Source: UBA1783 sp964449115
GTDB lineage: Bacteria > Bacillota_I > Bacilli_A > Erysipelotrichales > Erysipelotrichaceae
Assembly: GCA_964449115.1 (NCBI GenBank)
Contig: CAYUXW010000008.1
Coordinates: 1-64,000 of the forward strand
Reading direction: 5' to 3'
DNA: 64,000 nucleotides
Shown here: piece by piece, positions 26,288-34,031 of the stretch
How positions within the stretch are numbered: position 1 is the stretch's first letter
Layout: the number at the start of each line of letters is the position of its first letter
Program-made: the position numbers and the translations under genes
Notes under the pieces: generated by a model
The model's database searches: none
Told to the model about the DNA's origin: nothing
The model's input: only the letters and a program-made list of their open reading frames with translations

Positions 26288-26839
26288 TTATTTTTTCAGC
26301 TCTTTTTTCATCTTGCTCAACTTGATAGCGCAATGAAATATGGCCCAGATATATAAAGCCAATAGAAGCAGATAGATAATGGTAAAAACTATTTCAGAAG
26401 GTGAGAAGTCCAAATAGTCCAAACCAAAGAGATTAGGTACCATTACAGCCATAAAAACGGTAAGCAGAGGAATCATTCTGGTTTTGAATACCTGATCTAT
26501 CATATTGATTTTCGATTCAGCATCGGAAAATATTTCTCTGTCATTTTCATCGACTACTTCATTTGCCTCTTTTCTAAAGTAATTCCAACCCAGATATGAG
26601 CCAAAAAACTCCCATCCATAGTCTTCATACATCTTTAGATAATCATCCGTTATATCAGCTTCTTTATATTCCAGTTGATATATGACATTTTCTGGTTCGG
26701 TTTTTTCAAAAGTGTAAAAGAATGGCATCATTATTTTAATTAATCTCCAGCCCTTGGCATGTTGGCTTTCCAACCATTTCTTTTCTTCTTCATAATCAGC
26801 AATTGTAAATATTTTTGTAAATCTCTTTATTTCAGCCAT
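26288..26839 (-). CDS. DUF2812-family membrane protein
   Basis: The 183-residue protein starts with the DUF2812 block: FTIADYEEEKKWLESQHAKGW, then YTFEKTEPENVIYQLEY. It ends with two membrane segments (about 120-140 and 150-172). It overlaps the padR start codon region by 8 bp (ends of padR at 26832). PadR-DUF2812 pairs are common in Bacillota and resemble regulator plus membrane sensor modules, but the mechanism is not established. Confidence 0.85.
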   Translation of the reverse strand: MAEIKRFTKIFTIADYEEEKKWLESQHAKGWRLIKIMMPFFYTFEKTEPENVIYQLEYKEADITDDYLKMYEDYGWEFFGSYLGWNYFRKEANEVVDENDREIFSDAESKINMIDQVFKTRMIPLLTVFMAVMVPNLFGLDYLDFSPSEIVFTIIYLLLLALYIWAIFHCAIKLSKMKKELKK

Positions 26840-27155
26840 AATAATCTTCTCCTTTACTATTTTTATAAAGTCTTTTAATACGATTCAATTCTATTTGTAG
26901 AATTTCTTCTCCTAAAGCTGTTATCTGATAAATTTTTCTTTTATCCTCTTCCCTTAAAAACTCAATCAAACCATCTTTTTCCATCTTGGAAAGTGTGCCA
27001 TACATTGTTCCTGGACTGATATTTACTTCACTGTTTGTCAGCTTTTTAACATATTGTCCGATACCATATCCGTGGTGTGGTTTTTGTAAACAAAACAGGA
27101 TATAGAAGGCCGTTTCAGACATCGGAACATAAATTTTCTTTAATTTTGGATCCAT
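26832..27155 (-). CDS. PadR-family transcriptional regulator
   Basis: From the ATG at 27155 (AGGGAG upstream) the protein has 107 residues: MDPKLKKIYVPMSETAFYIL, a winged helix with GYGIGQYVKKLT, and PGTMYGTLSKMEKDGLIEF, which is the PadR recognition region. Upstream starts would run through the operators and are rejected. It is co-transcribed with DUF2812 and its promoter carries two ATATCG-N5-CGATAT-type operators, so autorepression is likely. Confidence 0.92.
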   Translation of the reverse strand: MDPKLKKIYVPMSETAFYILFCLQKPHHGYGIGQYVKKLTNSEVNISPGTMYGTLSKMEKDGLIEFLREEDKRKIYQITALGEEILQIELNRIKRLYKNSKGEDYYG

Positions 27156-27184
27156 AGATTTATCTCCCTGTGTATTAACAATAT

Positions 27185-27227
27185 ATATCGTACCTCGATA
27201 CAATTTCACTATATCGGAGTGCGATAT
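27185..27227 (-). promoter_or_regulatory. Tandem PadR operators
   Basis: ATATCG-TACCT-CGATAC (27185-27201) and ATATCG-GAGTG-CGATAT (27211-27227): two inverted repeats with 5-bp spacers and centres 26 bp apart, in the padR promoter region. Confidence 0.75.
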
Positions 27228-27297
27228 AATAAGCAATAAACAAGTAATAAAATAACAGTAAAATTATTGTAAAGAAATAAATGTTTTAAATTAAATG

Positions 27298-27351
27298 TTG
27301 ACCGAAGTAAAGGGCTTTGTTAAAATTTAATTAAGCGAACACTTAATTAAA
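27298..27351 (+). promoter_or_regulatory. arsR promoter and operator
   Basis: TTGACC (27298-27303), 17 nt, TAAAAT (27321-27326), directly followed by a perfect inverted repeat TTTAATTAAG-CGAACA-CTTAATTAAA (27326-27351). The operator covers the -10 edge and transcription start, so bound ArsR should block transcription. AAGGAGG follows before the ATG. Confidence 0.85.
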
Positions 27352-27365
27352 TAAGGAGGTTTTTT

Positions 27366-27752
27366 ATGGATAAAATTAAAGTTTTAAAAGCTATATCTGA
27401 TAATACCAGAATGAATATTTTAATTTTACTTTTAAAGTACAACTATTGTGTCAGAGCTTTGGCTAATAAACTGCAGTTAACTGAAGCATCGATTTCTCAA
27501 CATTTAAAAGTGCTAAGGGAAGCTGGATTGATTATCGGAGAAAAACGAGGATACTTTATGCACTATGAGGTAAATCGTCCAGTTTTACATCAACTGGCTA
27601 GGGAAATTGAAGCTTTAGCACAAATCGAAAAAGTAGGCTGCACAGCTGCTGAAGAAGAAAATTGCCCAGCACTGGAAAAAAATACCTGTTCAAAGAAGGG
27701 TCAATGCAGTGCTGAAGTTAAATCATTTTGTCATGGACACGATAATAAATAA
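27366..27752 (+). CDS. ArsR-family regulator with Cys/His-rich tail
   Basis: The 128-residue protein has a winged helix-turn-helix of the ArsR/SmtB type (ISDNTRMNILILLLKYNYCVRALANKLQ, then SISQHLKVLREAGLI). Its C-terminus adds about eight cysteines or histidines: VGCTAAEEENCP, NTCSKKGQCS and FCHGH. These may bind a metal or respond to thiol state. It leads an operon with an ABC transporter and has a perfect inverted-repeat operator at its promoter. Confidence 0.85.
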   Translation: MDKIKVLKAISDNTRMNILILLLKYNYCVRALANKLQLTEASISQHLKVLREAGLIIGEKRGYFMHYEVNRPVLHQLAREIEALAQIEKVGCTAAEEENCPALEKNTCSKKGQCSAEVKSFCHGHDNK

Positions 27753-27763
27753 AAACAGTTATT

Positions 27764-28720
27764 ATGATATATGTTAAAAATCTTACCAAGAAATATGGTG
27801 CTTTCATAGCTGTTGATGATATTTCTTTTGAAATTAAAAAAGGAGAAATATTTGGTTTATTAGGTCCAAATGGAGCCGGTAAAACATCAACTATCAACAC
27901 GATGATTGGCTTATCTCAGCCCACTTTTGGAGAAGTTACTATTAGTGGCATCGATATAACAAAACAAACTAAAAAGGCTCAGGCAATTATGGGAATTGTT
28001 GCTGATGAAAGCAACCTCTACAATGAAATGAGTGGCTTTGATAATCTTTGTTTTTGTGGGGCTCTTTATGGAATGAATAAAAAAGAGCGTGAACTTAAAG
28101 CTAATGAACTGTTAAAAATGTTTAACCTTCACAATACGGGTAAAAAACCTTTTAAAGCCTACTCTAAAGGCATGAAACGTAAACTTACAATTGCCGCTGC
28201 TCTTATCCACTGTCCTGAAGTATTGTTTCTAGATGAGCCAACATCTGGAATTGATGTAGAAAGTTCCCGTCAGATTAGAGAACTGATTCTTACATTAAAA
28301 AATCAGGGAACTACCATCTTTATCACTACTCACTATATTGAAGAAGCTCAAAGACTTTGTGATCGTATGGCCTTTATAGTAAACGGAAAAATTGTTGCTT
28401 CTGGTACAGTCAAAGAGCTGATGGATAGTATCTCGCATAATCACAGTATTCATCTTATTACTGACAAGAATCCTCAAAACCTCATCTTGGAGTTTGAAAA
28501 GTACTTTAAAGGCAGTACAGCTAATACAAAAGATGAAAAATCTTTAGTAATTACTTCTAAAGAACAAATTCCTTTACTTCCAATCTTGAATTTTTTACAT
28601 GAAAGGGAAATTGAAGTTTACCAAGCCAGTCAGCTTCAGCCAACATTGGAAGATGTTTTTGTCAAACTTACTGGAATTGAATCTTCTACTCTTATAAAAG
28701 AAAAAGGAGGTCAAAAGTGA
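27764..28720 (+). CDS. ABC transporter ATP-binding protein (ABC-2 exporter)
   Basis: The 318-residue ATPase has Walker A GPNGAGKT (34-41), signature YSKGMKRK (a relaxed LSGGQ), Walker B VLFLDEPTSGID, and a switch histidine in FITTHYIEEA. It has the C-terminal extension typical of CcmA/DrrA-type drug or antimicrobial-peptide exporters. It is 11 bp after arsR and overlaps the permease start by 4 bp. Confidence 0.92.
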   Translation: MIYVKNLTKKYGAFIAVDDISFEIKKGEIFGLLGPNGAGKTSTINTMIGLSQPTFGEVTISGIDITKQTKKAQAIMGIVADESNLYNEMSGFDNLCFCGALYGMNKKERELKANELLKMFNLHNTGKKPFKAYSKGMKRKLTIAAALIHCPEVLFLDEPTSGIDVESSRQIRELILTLKNQGTTIFITTHYIEEAQRLCDRMAFIVNGKIVASGTVKELMDSISHNHSIHLITDKNPQNLILEFEKYFKGSTANTKDEKSLVITSKEQIPLLPILNFLHEREIEVYQASQLQPTLEDVFVKLTGIESSTLIKEKGGQK

Positions 28721-29445
28721 AAAGTTTAATTGCCTTTTTTAACATTTTGAAAAAAGATATTAACAACTATTATCTAAAACCACCTAATATAAGCTGGGGC
28801 ATTATCTTTCCACTTTCCTGGACACTGATGCAGCTATTACGTTCACCAGACAGTAATATTTTAGAATTGCTTCCTGGGTTGATTTCAACCAGTGTCTTAT
28901 TTGGTACCACCTCAATGCTGGCTGTGACTATTACTTTTGAGCGCAGTGGCAGATCCTTTGAAAGACTTCTTTTAGCTCCTATCAGTATAAATACCTTGAT
29001 GCTGGCAAAGATTACCGGGACAATTCTCTTTGGAATGTTTAATGCTTTTGTTCCCGTTATATTTGCAGGATTCTTTATCGATTTGAGTGGAGTTAATTGG
29101 CTGATGGTTTCAGTTGCGGTTTTTCTAATCGCTGTTACTTCTTCTCTTTTGGGACTTCTTGTAGCGGTTTCAGTAGAACAAGTTTTTGAAGCACAGACAT
29201 TATCCAATTTCTTTCGCTTTCCGATGCTGTTTCTATGTGGACTGTTTATTCCCTTATCAAGTTTACCGTGGATTTTAAAGCCTGTTTCTTACTGTTTACC
29301 TCTTACCTATGGGGCTGATATTTTAAAAGCTGCCATAATTAATAAAAACAGTCTTTCATTAACGCTAAGTTTTATGATGTTGCTGATTTTTTCAGTAGTT
29401 TTATTTATAATCAGTCGATATAATATTGAGAAAAAACAAATCTAA
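28717..29445 (+). CDS. ABC-2 type transporter permease
   Basis: The 242-residue protein has six membrane segments. It contains SRSGRSFERLLLAPIS-like sequence (ERSGRSFERLLLAPIS, then FGMFNAFVPVIFAG) and FRFPMLFLCGLFIPLSSLP, typical of ABC-2 permeases. It is the partner of the ATPase upstream in an ArsR-controlled operon. The substrate is unknown; the metal-binding-like ArsR tail makes a metal or stress-related export role possible, by inference only. Confidence 0.88.
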   Translation: MKSLIAFFNILKKDINNYYLKPPNISWGIIFPLSWTLMQLLRSPDSNILELLPGLISTSVLFGTTSMLAVTITFERSGRSFERLLLAPISINTLMLAKITGTILFGMFNAFVPVIFAGFFIDLSGVNWLMVSVAVFLIAVTSSLLGLLVAVSVEQVFEAQTLSNFFRFPMLFLCGLFIPLSSLPWILKPVSYCLPLTYGADILKAAIINKNSLSLTLSFMMLLIFSVVLFIISRYNIEKKQI

Positions 29446-29519
29446 ATGAGCAATCATCTTAACTGTTTTTAAAAAAATATTCAGTTAGGTATGATGCTCT
29501 TTTTTTATTATATAAAAAT

Positions 29520-29572
29520 ATATTGTTTAGCAACTAAACAATATTGACAATGGAACCATGATTATATATACT
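29520..29572 (+). promoter_or_regulatory. marR-smsCB promoter and operator
   Basis: A near-consensus promoter TTGACA (29544-29549), 17 nt, TATACT (29567-29572) is preceded by a perfect inverted repeat ATATTGTTTAG-CAA-CTAAACAATAT (29520-29544) that touches the -35. This suggests regulation by the first gene's product. Confidence 0.85.
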
Positions 29573-29593
29573 ACCTTTGGAGGAAATAGATAT

Positions 29594-30085
29594 ATGCAAT
29601 GTAAAGTTATAAATAGTCTATATCATACCATTAACAGCATCAAGCTGAGACAAAAAGAACCCAAGGAAATCCAGGTAATTACGACGCTGAATCAAGCAGA
29701 TTTCAGGTTTATCGACTTGCTGGATTTAAATCCCAGCCAAAATGCCACAACTCTGGCAAAAATCCTAAATGTCTCCAGAGGTGCTGTCAGTCAATCTCTC
29801 AGTCGTTTAGAACAACTTGGTATTATTGAACGTGTCCCTGTTAAAGGAAACCGCAAGGAGAAAAGAATCCAACTTACCGACTTGGGAAAAGAAATAAAAA
29901 AAGAAAAAGATTTACAGCATCAGCAGGCTAATCAGCAAATGTGCTCTTTTTTAAGAGGACTGAAAGCTGAGCAGCTGGAAGCTATTATGCTGTTTCTAAA
30001 TAAAGTAAATACACTGGATATCAGTCGCTTTGACTGTTTAGAGCACTATTGTGCGATAGAAGAAAAAGGAGAACAACATGCTTGA
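29594..30085 (+). CDS. MarR-family regulator of the smsCB operon
   Basis: The 163-residue protein from ATG 29594 (TTTGGAGG upstream) has a MarR-like winged helix: NATTLAKILNVSRGAVSQSLSRLEQLGIIER, then KEKRIQLTDLG. An upstream ATG at 29558 is inside the promoter spacer and is rejected. The tail carries DCLEHYCAIEE with two cysteines and a histidine, a possible iron-sulfur or metal-sensing site (inference). It overlaps smsC by 8 bp, and a perfect inverted-repeat operator is at its own promoter. Confidence 0.85.
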   Translation: MQCKVINSLYHTINSIKLRQKEPKEIQVITTLNQADFRFIDLLDLNPSQNATTLAKILNVSRGAVSQSLSRLEQLGIIERVPVKGNRKEKRIQLTDLGKEIKKEKDLQHQQANQQMCSFLRGLKAEQLEAIMLFLNKVNTLDISRFDCLEHYCAIEEKGEQHA

Positions 30086-30812
30086 AATAAAAAACCTGTC
30101 TTTTCAGGTAGAAAATGGTAATACCGAACAGAAAGAAATACTTGATAATATCTCTTTAGATATTCCTTCAGGTAGTTTCATCGCTATTACTGGGCCAAAT
30201 GGCAGCGGTAAATCAACCCTGGCTAAGATGATTATGGGTATTGAAAAGCCAACTGCCGGAAAAATAATCTTTAATGGCGAAGATATAACTGATAAAAGCA
30301 TTCATGAAAGAGCTAAAGCTGGTATTGGTTTTGCTTTCCAGCAACCGGTACATTTCAAAGGAATGAAAGTCATGGATCTGTTAAGTCTGGCTGCTGGACA
30401 TAAGCTGAGCGTTGAAGAGGCTTGCAGCTATCTTTCACAGGTTGGACTGTGCGCTATTAACTATGTCTTCCGTGAATTGGATAACAGCCTTTCAGGAGGA
30501 GAAATGAAGCGTATTGAAATTGCCATGCTGGCAGCTAGAGATGTCAGCCTGTACATCTTTGATGAACCTGAAGCTGGAATTGACTTATGGAGTTTTCAAA
30601 ACCTTATTCAGGTCTTTAAGAACCTGTTGGCTAAAACCAACGGAATTATCATTGTCATATCACATCAGGAACGTATATTAGAAATTGCTGATCGTATAAT
30701 CGTACTGGAAGAAGGAAAAATTGCCAAAGATGGTAGCAGTAGCGAAGTCTTACCTCATCTGATGTTCGGTCTAGAAGATTGCCATTTCTATGGAAGGAGA
30801 GTAAACTTTTGA
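30078..30812 (+). CDS. smsC: SmsC/SufC-like ATPase for Fe-S cluster assembly
   Basis: The 244-residue SufC-like ABC ATPase has Walker A GPNGSGKS (39-46), GFAFQQPVHFKGM at the Q-loop, LSGGEMKRIEI (a SufC-style signature), and IFDEPEAGIDLWS. It lies beside a short SufB/D-like protein with no SufS, SufU, SufD or second SufB nearby. This matches the published minimal SmsCB system (SUF-like minimal system). SufC ATPases drive opening of the SufB scaffold. Its stop overlaps the next start codon. Confidence 0.88.
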   Translation: MLEIKNLSFQVENGNTEQKEILDNISLDIPSGSFIAITGPNGSGKSTLAKMIMGIEKPTAGKIIFNGEDITDKSIHERAKAGIGFAFQQPVHFKGMKVMDLLSLAAGHKLSVEEACSYLSQVGLCAINYVFRELDNSLSGGEMKRIEIAMLAARDVSLYIFDEPEAGIDLWSFQNLIQVFKNLLAKTNGIIIVISHQERILEIADRIIVLEEGKIAKDGSSSEVLPHLMFGLEDCHFYGRRVNF

Positions 30813-31726
30813 AAACAGAATTAAAACAGATCTTACAACAAGTTTCTGGGCTGGATGATGTCCCAAATGGAGCCTATAGTTTCCGTATCAATGGAATAAG
30901 TGAGTTACATAACAACAGTGAAAACACTGAAATAGTAAAAAAATTAGATAAAAACGGGATTGATGTCATAGTAAGAGCCAACACTATAGGTGAACTGGTT
31001 CACATCCCTACCTTAATCGATCATAGTGGTTTAAATGATCTTGTCTACAATGATTTCTTTATCGGTGAAAACAGCCAGATTCATATCATTGCTGGCTGTG
31101 GCATTCATAATGATGGATTGCATGCTACACAGCATAGCGGCGTTCATACCTTCTATATAGGCAAAAATGCTAAAGTCAAGTATGAAGAAAAGCACTACGG
31201 ACAAGGCCAGGGAACCGGAAACAGAATAATCAGTCCTAAAACTATTATTCATCTAGCTGAAGGCAGCTCACTGGAAATAGATAGTGCTCAAATTGATGGA
31301 GTTGATTATACCAAGCGTCTTACCGAAGCAACGATAGCTGATAACGCTTCTTTAACGACAAAAGAAGTCATTCTTACCACAGGTCATCAGAGTGCTTATA
31401 CTGACTTTCGTATTGAGCTTGATGGCGAAAATTCCAGCTGCAGCATCGTTTCTCGTTCAGTAGCCAAGGGAGAATCAAAACAATTCTTCTACTCTATTAT
31501 CAACGGCAATAACAAGTGTCAGGGACATTCAGCCTGCGATGCCATTATTATGGACCATGCTACTGTCAAGGCCGTACCTGATGTTACCGCTAATCATGTC
31601 GATGCCCAATTAATTCATGAAGCAGCAATAGGAAAAATTGCTGGTAATCAGATTACTAAACTCATGTCTTTAGGCTTAAGTTATGAAAAGGCTGAAGCTG
31701 AAATTGTCGCAGCCTTCTTAAGATAA
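30809..31726 (+). CDS. smsB: SmsB/SufB-like Fe-S scaffold protein
   Basis: The protein of about 305 residues belongs to the SufB/SufD family (PF01458). It contains NGAYSFRINGIS, HNDGLHATQHSGVHTFYIG, EEKHYGQGQGTGNRII and VDAQLIHEAAIGKI, NQITKLMSLGLSYEKAEAEIV, a typical SufB C-terminus. It is shorter than usual SufB (~460), as in SmsB. Start: a TTG at 30809 overlapping the smsC stop (TTGA), with AAGGAG about 8 nt upstream. The TTG at 30779 lacks a ribosome site. SmsB is the likely cluster scaffold. Confidence 0.85.
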   Translation: MKTELKQILQQVSGLDDVPNGAYSFRINGISELHNNSENTEIVKKLDKNGIDVIVRANTIGELVHIPTLIDHSGLNDLVYNDFFIGENSQIHIIAGCGIHNDGLHATQHSGVHTFYIGKNAKVKYEEKHYGQGQGTGNRIISPKTIIHLAEGSSLEIDSAQIDGVDYTKRLTEATIADNASLTTKEVILTTGHQSAYTDFRIELDGENSSCSIVSRSVAKGESKQFFYSIINGNNKCQGHSACDAIIMDHATVKAVPDVTANHVDAQLIHEAAIGKIAGNQITKLMSLGLSYEKAEAEIVAAFLR

Positions 31727-31742
31727 ACGAAAATTGCAAAAC

Positions 31743-31775
31743 AAAAGCTTGATTTAATATTTGAATCAAGCTTTT
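31743..31775 (+). terminator. Terminator after smsB
   Basis: Perfect 12-bp stem AAAAGCTTGATT/AATCAAGCTTTT with a 9-nt loop and T run. The stem is identical to that at 26230-26263. It also faces the convergent SAM synthetase gene. Confidence 0.9.
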
Positions 31776-31783
31776 TTAATGTT

Positions 31784-32566
31784 TTAAAATAGACCCCACT
31801 CAGCCAACCTTTCAAAGCCTCCAAGTTCATCAACATATTCCTTAGCTATTTTTACAATTTCTTCATATGATTTGCCATCGACAGTATCATCTCCAATAGC
31901 GCAACTGAATGAAACAGTCTTATTAGTCTTCTGAGCTTTCAAAAAAGCATAGATATTTACTGAAACATCACATTTAGATAAGTCTTTACCATGGATTCCG
32001 CTTCCAGTATTGCTGTCAGCCATATCACTGAAATTTTTGTGATTGGTTGCTCCGGCATCTACATCTGTACCTCCGCTCCACTCGCCCAAAGGATTAACTA
32101 TTGCCTGAGGATATAACTGTTTAATATCGCTATTGGCAGCATTACTTTGACAGATAACCAATTTACCTTTATCAAGTATATACTTGCCATCACTTGGATA
32201 TCGACTGTAAATATCACGGGCTATCTTTGATATTTCTTTTTGTTCTTCCGTTAATGGAACTCCCTTGAAGATTCCATTATCACTGCATCTCAGCTTATTC
32301 TTTTGGATCGCTGCCAAAGATGCATCTTGCTTGACAGAAGCCAGATTAACTTTTAAATTTCCGGCAATTCTTTCTACAATACCCTCCACTTCCTGCTGGC
32401 TAAAGGCTTCACTTGTCTCTGCGATAATATGACATACCCCATGTCCTATCAAGACTTCAACATCAATCCTGCAATTTGGATTTTTCTTGTACGCCAGGTC
32501 TACCAAGGCCCCAGCAATACGATCGGCCATCTTATCTGGATGGCTTGGATTTACTTTTTCAATCAT
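31784..32566 (-). CDS. Compact, divergent S-adenosylmethionine synthetase (MetK-like)
   Basis: At 260 residues it is far shorter than usual MetK (~385). It retains HPDK (9-12; usual GHPDK), CSDNGIF (94-100) at the place of the GDQG motif, and GGTDVDAGATNHK (165-177), like the GGPxxDxGLTGRK motif, followed by HGKDLSKCDVSVNIYA (usual GKDPTKVDRSAAYA). An S-box riboswitch precedes it, which supports a role in SAM biosynthesis. GDQG has changed to SDNG, so catalysis is not certain. ATG has an AAGGAGG upstream. It could be an ancestral compact MetK or a specialised paralogue. Confidence 0.75.
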   Translation of the reverse strand: MIEKVNPSHPDKMADRIAGALVDLAYKKNPNCRIDVEVLIGHGVCHIIAETSEAFSQQEVEGIVERIAGNLKVNLASVKQDASLAAIQKNKLRCSDNGIFKGVPLTEEQKEISKIARDIYSRYPSDGKYILDKGKLVICQSNAANSDIKQLYPQAIVNPLGEWSGGTDVDAGATNHKNFSDMADSNTGSGIHGKDLSKCDVSVNIYAFLKAQKTNKTVSFSCAIGDDTVDGKSYEEIVKIAKEYVDELGGFERLAEWGLF

Positions 32567-32595
32567 GTTACCGTCCTCCTTTTACTACCTATAAC

Positions 32596-32623
32596 AAAAA
32601 CACTCAAGATAGCTTCTCGAGTG
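32596..32623 (-). terminator. S-box terminator hairpin
   Basis: Minus-strand CACTCGAG-AAGCTAT-CTTGAGTG (one G-U pair) followed by TTTTTG. AAGATAACTT in the aptamer 3' side can pair with AAGCTATCTT of this hairpin to form the antiterminator. Thus SAM binding should expose the terminator. Confidence 0.85.
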
Positions 32624-32631
32624 AAAAAGTT

Positions 32632-32715
32632 ATCTTATCATTCTAGTTTTACCACCTAATTCAATAAGTTGGTGTGATTTCATTGGGCTAGTCCCTTCAT
32701 CACTCTTTATAAGAT
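32632..32715 (-). promoter_or_regulatory. SAM-I (S-box) riboswitch aptamer
   Basis: Minus strand: P1 ATCTTAT/ATAAGAT (32709-32715 with 32632-32638), then AAAGAGTGATGAAGGGACTA, GCCCAATGAAATCAC, ACCAACTTATTGAATTAGG-type stem, and GGTGG. These match the S-box core AAGAG...GGAGGGACTGGCCCGATGAAA...GCAACC. It lies upstream of the MetK-like gene, followed by a terminator with overlapping antiterminator. It should be an OFF switch in high SAM. Confidence 0.9.
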
Positions 32716-32762
32716 TTATTTATACTATACTACACAAATTATTATTTAAAATCAAATATTAT

Positions 32763-34025
32763 TTATTCCATCTGTATTTTAAGATTTCCTAGTGCTGTTG
32801 CCTCTATTGGCAGGGCAATAACTTTTTTACCAGTTATTTGTTCTGTCAGATTATTGAGAAAACTGTTTTTAGCTCCTCCACCAACAATGTACAGTTCTTT
32901 ATAACTCTTAGAAGTATTGTTTTCCAATTCTTCAATAGCTTTTTTATAAGACAAAGCCAAAGACTTATAGGCACATCTGAAATAACCATAAATATTATCA
33001 GGTTTGCTATTTAAAAGTTTATCAAAAGCCTCTTTCATACTGACAGGCGCCAATAATAAACTGTCATTGGCATCAATTGTCTCTTCAAAACTGCTTTCCA
33101 TAGCTTTTTTGACAATTTCGATTATATCTTCATCGGGACATAGTTCTCTTTGCAGCTCATTAACCAGCCATAAACCCATAATATTTTTCTGATATCTGTT
33201 ATAACCCACTCCTCCTTCATTGGAAAAGTTGGCTTTCATACTGGCGGTATTTGTAATTGGCTGAACTGTCTTTACTCCTAGTAGCGACCAGGTTCCTGAG
33301 GAAATATAAAGCTGATTGTCTTTCATCGGTATTCCTTCTACCGCACTGGCTGTATCATGAGTTGCACATATTACTACCTTAATGCCATCATAATAGCCCA
33401 ACACTTCTTTAGGCTGGTATAATTTGCCAAATAGATGCGCTGGTAAACCAAGTTTACTGATAATCATTTCATCAAACTGCAGACTTTCATAGTTGATCAT
33501 CCCAGTGGTTGTGGCATTGGTAAACTCTTTTTTCTTTATACCTGTAAGTTTATAAAGCAGATATTCTGGCATCATCAGAAAATCTGTCACACCTTCTAGT
33601 CTTCCCTGCTTTTTATCAGCATATAGCTGATAAATACTGTTAAATGGTTGATACTGACTTCCAGTACGCTGATATAGTTTTTCAAAAGAAATTATTTTAT
33701 GCACTTCATAAATTATTCTGGAAGTCCTGTTATCTCTATAGGCATAGACAGGTAAGACTTCTTTATCTTTTTTCATCAGGACATAGTCAACTCCCCAGGT
33801 ATCGATGGATAAAGAAACAATCTTATATTTTTTCTTAGCTTCTTTTATTCCCTTTTTTACTTCCTTCAAAAGATAATCAACATCCCAAATCAGATGATTA
33901 TCTTTTTCAATGACACCATTAGAAAAACGATATACCTCTTGGATATGTATTTCTTCATTTTCCTTCCAGCCAATAATATGTCTGCCGCTGGAAGCGCCGA
34001 TATCAATCGCTAAATAATATTTCAT
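32763..34025 (-). CDS. rhaB: L-rhamnulokinase (RhaB)
   Basis: The 420-residue FGGY sugar kinase starts AIDIGASSGRHIIG (ATP-phosphate loop) and has SIDTWGVDYVL (the rhamnulokinase active-site region), NATTTGMIN, SSGTWSLLG and IVGGGAKNSFLNN. It converts L-rhamnulose to L-rhamnulose-1-phosphate. It ends at EATALGNLKIQME, about 30-50 residues before most homologues, so it may be mildly truncated at the C-terminus. It lies 6 bp after rhaA in the rhamnoside cluster; no rhaD aldolase is in the window. Confidence 0.9.
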   Translation of the reverse strand: MKYYLAIDIGASSGRHIIGWKENEEIHIQEVYRFSNGVIEKDNHLIWDVDYLLKEVKKGIKEAKKKYKIVSLSIDTWGVDYVLMKKDKEVLPVYAYRDNRTSRIIYEVHKIISFEKLYQRTGSQYQPFNSIYQLYADKKQGRLEGVTDFLMMPEYLLYKLTGIKKKEFTNATTTGMINYESLQFDEMIISKLGLPAHLFGKLYQPKEVLGYYDGIKVVICATHDTASAVEGIPMKDNQLYISSGTWSLLGVKTVQPITNTASMKANFSNEGGVGYNRYQKNIMGLWLVNELQRELCPDEDIIEIVKKAMESSFEETIDANDSLLLAPVSMKEAFDKLLNSKPDNIYGYFRCAYKSLALSYKKAIEELENNTSKSYKELYIVGGGAKNSFLNNLTEQITGKKVIALPIEATALGNLKIQME

Positions 34026-34031
34026 CTTCTT

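Noticed and set aside
29558..29593. Longer MarR start at 29558
   Set aside because: The ATG lies inside the promoter spacer between -35 and -10, so it is not in the transcript.
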